NCBI GenBank assembly: GCA_949299515.1
Contig: CASGAP010000003.1
Location: 62,001-126,000, forward strand
Direction: 5' to 3'
DNA length: 64,000 nucleotides
Origin: an uncultured Desulfovibrionaceae bacterium
GTDB taxonomy: Bacteria; Desulfobacterota; Desulfovibrionia; Desulfovibrionales; Desulfovibrionaceae
Position numbers and translations under genes: made by a program. Shown piece after piece: positions 26,718-35,872 of the stretch. A model generated the notes under the pieces. The model saw nothing but the letters and a program-made list of their open reading frames with translations, ran no database searches and was not told where the DNA came from. The first letter of the stretch is position 1. Each line of letters begins with the position of its first letter.

Positions 26718-29082
26718 ATCCGAGATGTTTATCCAAAAAGTTGTTGAACTTTTCGTTTTTTTCGTCGTATTCTTGGTATTCGTCTTCTTTTTTGTGGTAT
26801 ACGTGAATTTCTGACTGCGGGAAGGGTATTTCGATGCCTTTTTCTTTGAAGGCTTCGTTAATGGCAAGCCGCACTCTGGTCATAATGCCCATGGCTTTGT
26901 CCAGATCCTGTATCCAGATGCGCAGTTCAAAATCCAAAGAACTGGCGCCGAAATTCATAAAAAAGAAACTCGGTTCGGGATAGGATAAAATGTCGGGCTG
27001 GGCTTTTACCACCTGCATAACCGTATCTGTAACTTCTTTGAGGTCAGAATCATATGCTACGCCGATGGGTATGCTTTTTCTGACCATGGTTCCGTTATGC
27101 GTCCAGTTTACAAACGTTGCGGATAAAAATTCGGAGTTGGGAACAAAAACAATGGCATTGTCGTAAGTTCGTATTTGTGTTGCGCGCAGGCTGACTTTTT
27201 GCACGACGCCGTTAATGCCTGCCACGTCTACTACGTCGCCTTCGCGGATATTTTGGCCGAAAATAAGCGAAAAGCCGCTGAAAATATTCTGTACGAAGCC
27301 TTGCAGGCCAAGACCGATACCGACGGAAAGACCGCCGGCTACCACGGTCAGGCTTGTTAGGCTGAAACCGAGCACTTTCAGTACGTAAAGCACAAACAGT
27401 CCCCAGCAGCCAAAAAGCACTGTTGTTTTTATCGGGGTGGTCAGGCTGGAAATGGAGGTGTTTTTGTCTTTGTTCCAGTTATTGTCGATAAAGTTATTAA
27501 TGACTTTGATAATGGATTTTGTAAGATAAAAGGCTATGAGGATTGTGAAAATCTGCAGGGTGTTTACGGAAAACGCCCCAAAATTGAAGTCAAAACTGCT
27601 GATGTTCTGGATAATGTAAATGCCGCCGGGATACGCAAAAATCCAGGTAAACGGCACCACCAGGGAAATCAGCAGCAGAATGGGGAATAGGAATGCGTGG
27701 GCAAGTTCGTATGCGAATGTTTTTGTTTTTTTGGTTTGGATATGTTCCTGAATTACTTTGGATAAATGGATAATGCCAAAGGCCTGGTACAGACCGACCC
27801 CAAGACAGATGTACAGAAGGGTAATCAAAATGGACAGACGCGCCAATCCGTTCGGCGTGATTAAAATACCGATTACGGTGACAATGAAAAACCCTATCAT
27901 AATGTAATGCGGAATTTTGTACGGGGATTTCGGCGCCTTAATCAGCCAGTAGGCAAGATAGAGCAGGATAACCGTCCAAATGAAGGAAAGCGTGAGAATA
28001 AGCGGGGTAAAGGTCAAAAGCGTAAGGCTGGCAAAAAGTACGGGAACAAAAATCCGAATGCTTGGTTTTTCAGGCATATTGTTGTCCTGAATGGTATGCA
28101 GGATAAATGCAAGCTGGATTTGCCCGTAGCACATGAGTATTGCGCTTATGCCCATGCCGATCTGATAAATGGTATGCGCCTGCCATGAACCGTAGTAAAA
28201 CGCAATGCCCAAAAGGATAAAGGGTACGCTTTCTTTCAATATGCGCTTCCATGCTTTATGTACGGACAGCGGCAGTTTTTGAGTGAATTTTACGGAAGTG
28301 TACAGCGGAACGCCGAGGAACAGGCATACGGTTATCAGCCTGACAAAGAACAGAGCCCAGGCTTCCATGGAATACGGCAGGTCGTTGCGCAGGGTTCTGG
28401 CAGTGGTGCTGAAAACATCGGTGAAGTTTTTTATTTCGTTTTGCCATACAAGGGGGCTGAAAATATTGTCCGTGGCGTTGATATAATAATCCAGCCAAAG
28501 TTTTGGGAGAATTTCCTCAAAGTTTTTGGCAAGCATATAAATATCGTCCAAAACTTTTTGTGTCTTGGGGAGGCTTTTTGATAAAACGGTGTTGAATTTT
28601 TGGTATTTTTCAAGCAGCCCTTGTGCTTTTTCATTGAGCTCTGCCGTTATTTTTTTATCCATTACGCTGAAATTACTGATAATGGCATTAAGCTGGTTGA
28701 TGCGCTGTTCCACTGTTTTTTGTTCGCGTTCCGCAGGGGTGTAGTAAGCGTTCAGATTGGAAAAAAGTTCGTTGATTTGTTTTGTCAGAATGGAACGGGC
28801 ATTGGGGGACAGGGAACCGTTTTCGTAAATGGTGGACAGGCTGTGGAAATTAAGGGCGGTTTCCTGGGTTTTGTTTCGCAGTTCCAGCAGCTGGGGATAC
28901 AGGTTTTCTTCCAGCAGCGTGCATTCGTCGGTAATGGTGTCAAGTTCGCGCTTTTGGCTTTCCAAAAGAGAAAGTACCACGTCGGAAACCTGTTCCGCCT
29001 TGGCGGCGTAAAAGCACGGCAGGCAGAAAATGCTTGCCATGCACAATACAATGAAGATACGGGACAGACTGTTTTTATTCAT
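26716..29082 (-). CDS. Large mechanosensitive channel, MscS family
   Basis: 788 aa. Opens under membrane tension to release solutes in hypo-osmotic shock. Seen: signal peptide (about 1-29), a helical periplasmic domain (30-230), about eleven membrane segments from 240 onward, then the MscS core with the pore-lining VVAGGLSVGIGLGLQGFVQN and the beta domain with IREGDVVDVAGINGVVQKV, and a cytoplasmic tail. The architecture is like YjeP/MscK. It is the last gene of the tol-like operon, 8 bases behind the TonB-like gene, an unusual position for a channel gene. Confidence 0.88.
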   Translation of the reverse strand: MNKNSLSRIFIVLCMASIFCLPCFYAAKAEQVSDVVLSLLESQKRELDTITDECTLLEENLYPQLLELRNKTQETALNFHSLSTIYENGSLSPNARSILTKQINELFSNLNAYYTPAEREQKTVEQRINQLNAIISNFSVMDKKITAELNEKAQGLLEKYQKFNTVLSKSLPKTQKVLDDIYMLAKNFEEILPKLWLDYYINATDNIFSPLVWQNEIKNFTDVFSTTARTLRNDLPYSMEAWALFFVRLITVCLFLGVPLYTSVKFTQKLPLSVHKAWKRILKESVPFILLGIAFYYGSWQAHTIYQIGMGISAILMCYGQIQLAFILHTIQDNNMPEKPSIRIFVPVLFASLTLLTFTPLILTLSFIWTVILLYLAYWLIKAPKSPYKIPHYIMIGFFIVTVIGILITPNGLARLSILITLLYICLGVGLYQAFGIIHLSKVIQEHIQTKKTKTFAYELAHAFLFPILLLISLVVPFTWIFAYPGGIYIIQNISSFDFNFGAFSVNTLQIFTILIAFYLTKSIIKVINNFIDNNWNKDKNTSISSLTTPIKTTVLFGCWGLFVLYVLKVLGFSLTSLTVVAGGLSVGIGLGLQGFVQNIFSGFSLIFGQNIREGDVVDVAGINGVVQKVSLRATQIRTYDNAIVFVPNSEFLSATFVNWTHNGTMVRKSIPIGVAYDSDLKEVTDTVMQVVKAQPDILSYPEPSFFFMNFGASSLDFELRIWIQDLDKAMGIMTRVRLAINEAFKEKGIEIPFPQSEIHVYHKKEDEYQEYDEKNEKFNNFLDKHLG

Positions 29083-29090
29083 TCGCTATC

Positions 29091-30068
29091 CTATTTTCTG
29101 ACATTGAATGTCAGCCACAGGCTTTGATCGGATTTGTTGGGGATCGGCGGATAATGGACTTCGTTCCGCAAAACTCTGAGTATTTCGCTGTCAATGGTTT
29201 GATTTTGGGAACTCTTGTTGATGGAAGCGTTTTTCAGTGTGCCGTCTGCGGCAAGGTCAACGCGCACCACAACCTGATACGTGCCTTCTATGCTGGACGG
29301 GATACGGATTTTCGGCGCTGCCTGTTTCAGAATTTCCTGGGAATAGGCCTGAATGCCTGCAGAAGGGTCTGCCAAATCCGCTGAAGGCGGCTGCAGTGCT
29401 TCTTCGCGGGAAATGACTATGGTTTGCGGCTGCGGTTCAGTTGCTAGAGGCAGAGCGGCTCCCGTGCTTTGTGTCAGGCTTTGCTGGTCAGCGGCAAACT
29501 CGCTGTTTATTTGCTGTATTGCCTGTTCGTGCCGGGCATTGTTTTCGGTGATCCGGGCGGATTCTATGTCGGTTTGGCTTTGCTGCTGCAGTTCTTCCAG
29601 CGGGTTTTCAATGGGATTTTTTATCGTTTCCACTTGTTCGCTGCCGGTAATGGGAGCGGCAGCAGGCTGTATGGCAGCAGTTTCCTCCGGATTCGGCTGC
29701 AGAAACGCGTTGTCGTCGTGCACAAAACTGAGATAGACTTCGCCGGTATCGTTGGCTTCAAGCGGCGGAAAGTGCGCAATTTGCGCTACTGTTTGGCATA
29801 TGGAATTGTCAATTACGGTTGAAGTCGAATTTTGCCGTATTTCGCAGGAATACGGTCTGCCGTCTTTGGCAATGCGCAGGGTAATTGCCGTTCTTCCGGA
29901 TACTTGCACCTGCGGCTTCTGCCAATGCTGCAAAATGGCGTTTAATACTTTTTCTCCGTAGCTGCTGCCCAGATATCCTTTGGTATCGGAAGAAACGGTA
30001 AGGGCCCGGGCTTCGCAGAGCGGCAATGAGCCAAGCAATAGGGAAAGAATGGCAATTTGTTTTTTCAT
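29091..30068 (-). CDS. Periplasmic protein with two TonB-C-like domains
   Basis: 325 aa. Seen: signal peptide (about 1-21), a first TonB/TolA-like C-terminal domain (about 35-110, TAITLRIAKDGRPYSCEI), a Gln/Ala-rich linker (about 130-225) and a second such domain to the end (about 240-325, YQVVVRVDLAADGTLKNASI). It has no membrane helix besides the signal, so it would be soluble or loosely bound in the periplasm. The start is 1 base behind the tolA-like stop, so it is in the same operon. Function unknown; contact with TolA or TonB-type partners is inference. Confidence 0.7.
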   Translation of the reverse strand: MKKQIAILSLLLGSLPLCEARALTVSSDTKGYLGSSYGEKVLNAILQHWQKPQVQVSGRTAITLRIAKDGRPYSCEIRQNSTSTVIDNSICQTVAQIAHFPPLEANDTGEVYLSFVHDDNAFLQPNPEETAAIQPAAAPITGSEQVETIKNPIENPLEELQQQSQTDIESARITENNARHEQAIQQINSEFAADQQSLTQSTGAALPLATEPQPQTIVISREEALQPPSADLADPSAGIQAYSQEILKQAAPKIRIPSSIEGTYQVVVRVDLAADGTLKNASINKSSQNQTIDSEILRVLRNEVHYPPIPNKSDQSLWLTFNVRK

Positions 30069-30069
30069 G

Positions 30070-30939
30070 TCAGTTTCCTGCTAGTTCTAAGGAGTTGAAA
30101 GAAATGATCAGATCCTGCTGTTCCTTGGTCGGCGGCTTGGGAAGCGTTTTGGTGCGCAGAACCGCGTTGACTGCGGACGCGTCAAAATCGGCACGGCCGG
30201 AACTTTCCAGAATGTCAACGCTCATGACTGTTCCCGCAATATCCAGTTTTATGCGGACCTGTACCACAAGATTTTGACGGGAATAGGTCGGCATACTCCA
30301 GTTCGGCTGAACGGCGAGAATAACCTGTGCCGCGTATACGTCGTAAATACCGCCTCCGCCGTTGCCGGAACCGCTGCCGCCTCCGCCGCCCATTTCCTGC
30401 ATTTTTTCAAGTTCTGCCAAAGCGGCAAGTGCGGAAGATGCTGTTTTGGCGGATTGTGTTTCTTTTTTGGCGGTATTGAGTGCGTCTTTTACAGCGTTGT
30501 CAGCTGTTTGTTGTTTTGGCTTATCCTGTTTTTTTTCGGTTTTCTTTTCTTTTTTGGGCGGTGCGGGTTTAGGTTCCGGAGCTTTTGCCGCTTCCTTGGG
30601 CGGTTTTGGTTTTTCTTCCTGTTTTTTGGGAATGGGCGTTGCTTCGGGCATTTCTTTGGGAATTTCTTTTCTCGGACTTTCTATGGCATTGCCTGCGGGT
30701 TTTGGGGTTTCGGAAGCAGCGGGTTTTGCGTCCGGTAAAATGGACGGGGTTTTGTCTTGGGGCGCACGGATGCCGGCAACGGGGGAAGGAAGATTTTCGC
30801 CTCCCATTTCACCGATGACCATGCTGATAAGGTAACGTTCCTCATTAATTTTTTTCGGTTCCGGCACAGGCCAGAAAATTGCCAGCAAAAATAAGAGGGT
30901 ATGCAGAATAAGAGATGTGAGTAATCCGAAAGGTTGCAT
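30070..30939 (-). CDS. tolA: TolA-like energy transducer
   Basis: 289 aa. Anchored in the inner membrane and reaching to the outer membrane; couples TolQR proton flow to envelope constriction. Seen: one N-terminal helix (about 6-24), a long Pro/Lys/Glu-rich region (about 60-165) and a C-terminal TonB/TolA-type domain (about 195-289) with YAAQVILAVQPNWSMP. The linker KPKPPKEAAKAPEPKP is Lys/Pro-rich as in TolA and TonB. It follows tolR by 3 bases. TonB is an alternative name, but the operon order favours TolA. Confidence 0.82.
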   Translation of the reverse strand: MQPFGLLTSLILHTLLFLLAIFWPVPEPKKINEERYLISMVIGEMGGENLPSPVAGIRAPQDKTPSILPDAKPAASETPKPAGNAIESPRKEIPKEMPEATPIPKKQEEKPKPPKEAAKAPEPKPAPPKKEKKTEKKQDKPKQQTADNAVKDALNTAKKETQSAKTASSALAALAELEKMQEMGGGGGSGSGNGGGGIYDVYAAQVILAVQPNWSMPTYSRQNLVVQVRIKLDIAGTVMSVDILESSGRADFDASAVNAVLRTKTLPKPPTKEQQDLIISFNSLELAGN

Positions 30940-30942
30940 AGC

Positions 30943-31425
30943 TTATTGCGCTTCTTTTGGTTTTTCGGCCGTTTCTGTCTGTGCGTCCGCAGCCATGGCT
31001 TTCAGATCGTCGGCGTTGATGTCGGACGGATTTGCCACTACGCCGAGGTTTTCAATGCCTGCGGCTTTTACTCTTCCCATAATGTCCACAACAACCCCGT
31101 AGGGGACGCTGCTGTCCGCTTTAATGAACAGGGCACGGGATTTTTCTGTTACCAGTACCTTTATGCGTTCTTCCAGTTCGTCAAGCTGGACTTCGTAGCT
31201 GTCCAGAAAAATTTTGCCGTCTTTTTGCAGGGAAAGGACAAGATGTTCCGCATCGCTCGGCAGAACTTCGACTTCCTTGGTCTGGGGCAGGTCTATTTCC
31301 ACTCCCTGGTCAAGCATGGGCGCCGTGATCATAAAAATAATCAGCAGAACAAGCACCACGTCGACAAAGGGGGTTACGTTGATTTCGGATTGATATTTTG
31401 TTTTATTGTTTGATACTCCGGCCAT
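30943..31425 (-). CDS. tolR: TolR/ExbD family proton channel subunit
   Basis: 160 aa. Seen: KYQSEINVTPFVDVVLVLLIIFMI (about residues 11-33), holding the single helix with the conserved Asp, then the periplasmic GVEIDLPQTKEVEV domain typical of ExbD/TolR. Acts with TolQ as a proton-driven stator in the inner membrane. 24 bases behind tolQ and 3 before tolA. The C-terminus carries extra Ala/Glu/Lys-rich residues. TolR versus ExbD is decided by the neighbouring tolA-like gene, not by a motif. Confidence 0.88.
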   Translation of the reverse strand: MAGVSNNKTKYQSEINVTPFVDVVLVLLIIFMITAPMLDQGVEIDLPQTKEVEVLPSDAEHLVLSLQKDGKIFLDSYEVQLDELEERIKVLVTEKSRALFIKADSSVPYGVVVDIMGRVKAAGIENLGVVANPSDINADDLKAMAADAQTETAEKPKEAQ

Positions 31426-31449
31426 AATATTCTCAGTAACGTTTTGGGG

Positions 31450-32112
31450 TTAATTGCTGCTGCTGTTGAGTTCCCTCTGTACTCTGTTCAGGAAAGTGCC
31501 TGCAAAATCAACCATCAGGTTTTCAAGATAACCGATTTTGCTGACAAGAATATTGAATGCCACAGAGGCGGGAATAGCCACGAAAAGGCCGAGTGCGGTT
31601 GCGATAAGGGCTTCCGCTATGCCGGGAGCGACGGTTGCGAGGGAAGCGGATTTCATGGCGCCTATGGCGGTAAAAGTGTTTAAAATTCCCCAAACGGTGC
31701 CGAACAGTCCCACAAAGGGGGCGGCATTGGCGCACGTGGCCAAAATGGAAATGGAGTGGTTAAGTTTGGCTGTTTCGTTGTTTACGCCCTGATGCAGGGA
31801 GCGGCGGACGTTGTCTACAATTACCTTGGTGCTGACTTGGCTTTCTTTGCCTTTATTGAATTCATTGACCCCGTACTGGGCAACGGAAAACAGCGGAGAG
31901 CTTGTGTCAAGTCCGAGTTTTTGCACGGCTTCGCGCAGATTATGGGCATTTTCAAAGTTTTTTATGCCTTCCAAAACCTTGGTGCGGGATTTTTTCATGG
32001 TAACGCTTTTGGAAATGATAATTCCCCAGCTGTATACGGAGGCAAAAACAAGCAGCAGCATTATGCATTTAACGGTTATGCCGGCAGAAGCAACAAGTTG
32101 TAAAATATCCAT
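31450..32112 (-). CDS. tolQ: TolQ/ExbB family proton channel subunit
   Basis: 220 aa. MotA/TolQ/ExbB channel family with three membrane helices: about 13-33, the signature AAPFVGLFGTVWGILNTFTA region around 125-150, and one around 165-190. Forms the proton channel with TolR. First gene of the operon; a near-consensus promoter lies upstream on the minus strand (32142-32169). Length is typical. Confidence 0.9.
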   Translation of the reverse strand: MDILQLVASAGITVKCIMLLLVFASVYSWGIIISKSVTMKKSRTKVLEGIKNFENAHNLREAVQKLGLDTSSPLFSVAQYGVNEFNKGKESQVSTKVIVDNVRRSLHQGVNNETAKLNHSISILATCANAAPFVGLFGTVWGILNTFTAIGAMKSASLATVAPGIAEALIATALGLFVAIPASVAFNILVSKIGYLENLMVDFAGTFLNRVQRELNSSSN

Positions 32113-32141
32113 AGATACTCCATGAGTTAAAGTTCAAATTT

Positions 32142-32169
32142 AATATACCTTGCGCATACGGACTGTCAA
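32142..32169 (-). promoter_or_regulatory. Promoter of the tolQRA-like operon
   Basis: Minus strand: TTGACA at 32169-32164, 16-base spacer, TATATT at 32147-32142, 30 bases before the tolQ start. Confidence 0.6.
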
Positions 32170-32199
32170 GTAAACACGGGTTGTAAATTTTTTACACAC

Positions 32200-32228
32200 T
32201 TTACAAGGCACTTTAATTGGTATATATT
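32200..32228 (+). promoter_or_regulatory. Promoter of the tolC-type gene
   Basis: TTTACA at 32200-32205, 17-base spacer, TATATT at 32223-32228, 38 bases before the start at 32267. Its -35 box lies in an imperfect inverted repeat (TTGTAAA...TTTACAA, 32181-32206) that could be an operator. Confidence 0.55.
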
Positions 32229-32266
32229 GATTAATTATATTTCTAATGGAGAATGACGGAGAAAAT

Positions 32267-33613
32267 ATGAAAAAGCTTAGCTTATTTGCTTTGTGTTTTG
32301 CTCTTTTCGGAACGCAGGCTTTTGCTTCTCAATCTACGTATACAATGGAAGAAGCCGTTAATAAGGCCTTGAAGGACAACAGAAGCATTATTTCTGCCCA
32401 AAAGACCCGCGAGGCCTCTCAATCCGCTCTTTATGCCGCCCGCGGCGCGTTCGGGCCGAGCGTAAACGTAAGTTATGCCCTTACGCACGATCCTCTTTCA
32501 GATTTTCAGAAAACTTTGATAAACAATGCCGATACCGACGAAACAACCTATACGTTAGGGGTTGAAGTCAGGCAGCCGCTTTTTCAGGGCTTTCAGCTTT
32601 TAAACTCAGCCCAGAAAGCCAAACTGCAGTCCCAGTATGACGAACTGCAGCTGAGGAAAACCAATATTTTCATTGCAAACCAAGTGCAGACAGCCTTTTT
32701 GCAGTACCTTATGGCGGAAGAAAGCGTGCAGAGCGCCAAAAAAGCAGTGGAAAGGGCACAGGAACAGCTTGATACGGCCACAAACGGTTATGAAATCGGT
32801 ACCAGACCGAAAATCGACGTGCTGCAGGCGCGCTACGAGCTGTCTTCTTCCGAGGCAACGCTGATTGAAAACGAAAACAACCTTAACAGCGTTCGCGCCA
32901 ATCTGAACGCTCTTTTGAATATTCCCGTTGAGACCGATACGGATTATATCGGAAAACTCGATTCCGTTCCGTATAAAATAGCTTTTGAAGAAGCCGTGAA
33001 AAAGGCTTTTGCGCAGCTTCCCGATATTCAGATGGCAGAAAAAAGCATGAATATGGCGGAAAAGGATATGGGCATTGCGCTCGGTTCGTTCCTTCCGAAA
33101 ATAGATGCGGTTATTCAGTATGCTTCCACGGGTGCGGAGTGGGATACGAGCGGAGAGCTTGCAACCTATAAGAATAATCCTTCTTTATATACTCAGCAAC
33201 CGCTGGAAAATACAACGTACGGCATTCAGGCGACCATGAACGTGTTTAATTCCGGACAGGACTTCTTTAAAGTCCGTCAGGCAAAACACAGCGTCGACGC
33301 TCTGAAAGCACAGGTGGAACTTGCTTACAATACCGCTGCGCTGAATGTGAAAGTGTGTCTGCTGATACTGCAGGACGCCGCAAGAACCGTAGAAGTTTCC
33401 ACAAGAGCCCTTGATTCTGCCCGTCAGTCTTATGATGACGCCAAAACCCGCTATGAATATCAGATAGGCACTAACCTCGAAATGCTTACCGCGCAGTCTG
33501 ACCTGGCGGACGCCGAACTTGCCTATATTTCTTCCAAAGCCAATTATTTAATTGCGCTTTCCAATACCTATGCGGCACTCGGTGAAATCAATCCTGATTT
33601 AAACACAAAATAA
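32267..33613 (+). CDS. TolC-family outer-membrane efflux protein
   Basis: 448 aa. Outer-membrane channel protein of type I secretion or drug efflux. Seen: signal peptide (about 1-21, ending FASQ), then two repeats of long alpha-helical segments and short strands, as in TolC; TMEEAVNKALKDN begins the first repeat, ANYLIALSNTYAALGEIN ends the second. A start 7 codons upstream is weaker: the ATG at 32267 has a GGAG site and begins the signal peptide. No ABC or RND partner genes are next to it. It faces the tol operon and ends at a hairpin. Confidence 0.9.
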   Translation: MKKLSLFALCFALFGTQAFASQSTYTMEEAVNKALKDNRSIISAQKTREASQSALYAARGAFGPSVNVSYALTHDPLSDFQKTLINNADTDETTYTLGVEVRQPLFQGFQLLNSAQKAKLQSQYDELQLRKTNIFIANQVQTAFLQYLMAEESVQSAKKAVERAQEQLDTATNGYEIGTRPKIDVLQARYELSSSEATLIENENNLNSVRANLNALLNIPVETDTDYIGKLDSVPYKIAFEEAVKKAFAQLPDIQMAEKSMNMAEKDMGIALGSFLPKIDAVIQYASTGAEWDTSGELATYKNNPSLYTQQPLENTTYGIQATMNVFNSGQDFFKVRQAKHSVDALKAQVELAYNTAALNVKVCLLILQDAARTVEVSTRALDSARQSYDDAKTRYEYQIGTNLEMLTAQSDLADAELAYISSKANYLIALSNTYAALGEINPDLNTK

Positions 33614-33628
33614 CAATGCAAGTATACG

Positions 33629-33659
33629 GGCGTTTTTGCGGAGGCAGAAACGCCTTTTT
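33629..33659 (+). terminator. Terminator of the tolC-type gene
   Basis: GGCGTTT (33629-33635) and AAACGCC (33648-33654) arms with T5 behind; the loop contains further pairing. Confidence 0.65.
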
Positions 33660-33670
33660 ATGAGTTTTTT

Positions 33671-34774
33671 ATGAATATACACGACGAACTGCACGATAAA
33701 GCCATGTGCGGCGCTTTGCTGGAAAAATTGTCCGAAAGCATTCAAGCATACGGCAGGCCTATCCGCTTTATGGAAGTCTGCGGAACCCATACTGTTTCGA
33801 TTTTTCAAAGCGGGCTGCGCTCTCTTTTGCCCGAAGGACTTTCGCATTTGTCCGGTCCCGGCTGTCCTGTCTGCGTGACCCATGATGCCGAAGTTGCGAC
33901 GTTTTTAAAACTTGCGGAAAAAGAAAATGTGATTTTGGCTACTTTCGGCGATTTGATACGGGTGCCTGCGCCTGACGGCAGAAGTCTTAAACACGCCATG
34001 GCAGGCGGCGCGCAGGTGCAGATTGTGTATTCTCCCATGGACGCAGTCAAGCTTGCCAAAGAAAACCCGCATAAAGAAGTTGTTTTTTTGGGTGTGGGAT
34101 TTGAAACCACTGCGCCGACAATTGCCGCAACCGTTTTGTATGCCAAGAAAAACGGCATAAAAAATTATTCGGTATTCTGCTGTCACAAGCTGGTGCCGCC
34201 GGCTTTGAAAGTATTGCTGGACAACAATCTGCAGGACAGGTATATAGATGCGTTTTTGCTGCCCGGGCACGTTTCGCTTGTTCTTGGTCTGGAACCGTTT
34301 GAATTTATGGCGCAGGATTATCAATATCCTGCAGTAGTGGCAGGATTTGAGCCTGCGGAAATCATTCATGCCCTGTATATGATCAGCGAGCAGAAGCGCA
34401 AAGGAATTGCCAAGGTTGAAAATGCTTATACCCGTGCCGTTTCTTATGAAGGAAACGTTACGGCAAAAGCCATGCTTGCTTCCGTGTTTGACGTATGCGA
34501 TACAAAATGGCGGGGACTCGGGGAAATACCGCAGAGCGGGTTAAAAATTAAAGCAGAACTTGAAGAGTTTGACGCGCTGTGCAAGCTGAATGTCAGCCTT
34601 GCCGTGACAAAACCCCTTGCCGGCTGCAAATGCGGCGAGGTGCTGCAGGGCAAAATTACTCCTGCCCAGTGCCCGCTTTTCGGCAAGGTCTGCACACCGC
34701 AAAATCCCACAGGCCCCTGTATGGTTTCCACAGAGGGCAGCTGCGCGGCATGGTACACTTATCAAGGGTTATAA
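33671..34774 (+). CDS. hypD: Hydrogenase maturation factor HypD
   Basis: 367 aa. With HypC it builds the Fe(CN)2CO unit of NiFe-hydrogenases and carries a 4Fe-4S cluster. Seen: MEVCGTHTVSIFQSGL with the first conserved Cys, GPGCPVCVT, the central GFETTAPTIAAT, and the C-terminal Cys cluster (LAGCKCGEVLQG and GPCMVSTEGSCAAWY). All catalytic and cluster cysteines expected of the family are present. The next gene, hypE, starts 13 bases after its stop; hypA, B, C and F are not in the window. Confidence 0.95.
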   Translation: MNIHDELHDKAMCGALLEKLSESIQAYGRPIRFMEVCGTHTVSIFQSGLRSLLPEGLSHLSGPGCPVCVTHDAEVATFLKLAEKENVILATFGDLIRVPAPDGRSLKHAMAGGAQVQIVYSPMDAVKLAKENPHKEVVFLGVGFETTAPTIAATVLYAKKNGIKNYSVFCCHKLVPPALKVLLDNNLQDRYIDAFLLPGHVSLVLGLEPFEFMAQDYQYPAVVAGFEPAEIIHALYMISEQKRKGIAKVENAYTRAVSYEGNVTAKAMLASVFDVCDTKWRGLGEIPQSGLKIKAELEEFDALCKLNVSLAVTKPLAGCKCGEVLQGKITPAQCPLFGKVCTPQNPTGPCMVSTEGSCAAWYTYQGL

Positions 34775-34787
34775 CAGAGGTTTTTTT

Positions 34788-35810
34788 ATGGATGCGATTT
34801 TGCTTGATGCCGGCAGCGGCGGCCGTGCTTCCATGCGGCTTATACATGAATTGTTTTTTAAATATTTTGAGAACGATATCCTCGTGAAAATGGATGATGC
34901 GGCATATCTGGAAATGAAATCGCCCCTTGCCATGAGCACGGACAGTTATACGGTAAGCCCGCTTTTTTTCAGGGGCGGCAACATCGGCACGCTTGCGGTG
35001 CACGGCACTGTCAATGACGTGTCCATGCTCGGCGCAAGACCGAAATATTTAAGCTGCGGTTTTATTATTGAAGAAGGTTTTTCCCTGCAGGATTTGGAAA
35101 AAATCGTGCAGTCCATGGCAGAAGCCGCCAAAGAGGCCGGGGTGAAAATCGTGACCGGCGATACCAAAGTCGTAACCAAGGGCGCCTGCGATAAAATTTT
35201 TATCAATACCACGGGCATCGGCGAAATAATTCCGCCGGTCTGTGCGTACGGTTCTCCGTCTGGAGCCAATGCCAAAAACGGAGACGTTATTCTTATAAGC
35301 GGCACCATGGGCGATCACGGCCTTACGGTTATGGCAGAACGGGAAAATCTTTCATTCGTCAGCGATATCCAAAGCGACAGCGCAGCTTTGAACCATATGA
35401 TAGAACGGCTTATGCTGGAAGTGGGCGAAGTGCACGTGCTGCGTGACCCGACGCGCGGCGGTGTGGCAACCACGCTGAACGAAATTGCGGAACAGTCCAA
35501 AGTGCGCTGCATTCTTTATGAAGACAGTCTGCCGGTGCATGAAAACGTGCGTGCGGGAGCGTCCGTATTGGGCATTGATCCGCTTTATCTTGCCAATGAA
35601 GGGAAACTGCTGTGCTTTGTGCCCAAGGATAAAGCCGGGCAGGCGCTGGCCGTTATGAAAAGCGATAAAAACGGGAAAGAAGCGGCAATTATCGGTGAAG
35701 TGGCGGAGCTTCCTGCCGGCAAAAGCGGACAGGTTGTTCTGCAGACAAAAATGGGCGGAATGCGTCTGTTAAATATGCTTGAGGGGGCACCTTTGCCCAG
35801 GATTTGCTGA
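34788..35810 (+). CDS. hypE: Hydrogenase maturation factor HypE
   Basis: 340 aa. Dehydrates the thiocarbamoyl group received from HypF to a thiocyanate, the cyanide donor for NiFe-hydrogenase cofactor. Seen: LDAGSGGRASMRLI at the start, MSTDSYTVSPLFFRGGNIG, RDPTRGGVATTLNEIA and the C-terminal PRIC, in which the last Cys carries the cyanide group. A longer reading from 34617 overlaps hypD in another frame and is rejected; the ATG at 34788 begins at the usual point. Pairs with hypD in one transcript. Confidence 0.95.
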   Translation: MDAILLDAGSGGRASMRLIHELFFKYFENDILVKMDDAAYLEMKSPLAMSTDSYTVSPLFFRGGNIGTLAVHGTVNDVSMLGARPKYLSCGFIIEEGFSLQDLEKIVQSMAEAAKEAGVKIVTGDTKVVTKGACDKIFINTTGIGEIIPPVCAYGSPSGANAKNGDVILISGTMGDHGLTVMAERENLSFVSDIQSDSAALNHMIERLMLEVGEVHVLRDPTRGGVATTLNEIAEQSKVRCILYEDSLPVHENVRAGASVLGIDPLYLANEGKLLCFVPKDKAGQALAVMKSDKNGKEAAIIGEVAELPAGKSGQVVLQTKMGGMRLLNMLEGAPLPRIC

Positions 35811-35872
35811 CAGTTTGCCGCAGCCGTGCATTTTTGCTTGTGTTTTTTGGTGCTTTGTGTCAAGAAGAAAAT

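Noticed and set aside
30274..30738. Phe/Gly-rich plus-strand frame
   Set aside because: Complement of the Pro/Lys-rich linker of the tolA-like gene.
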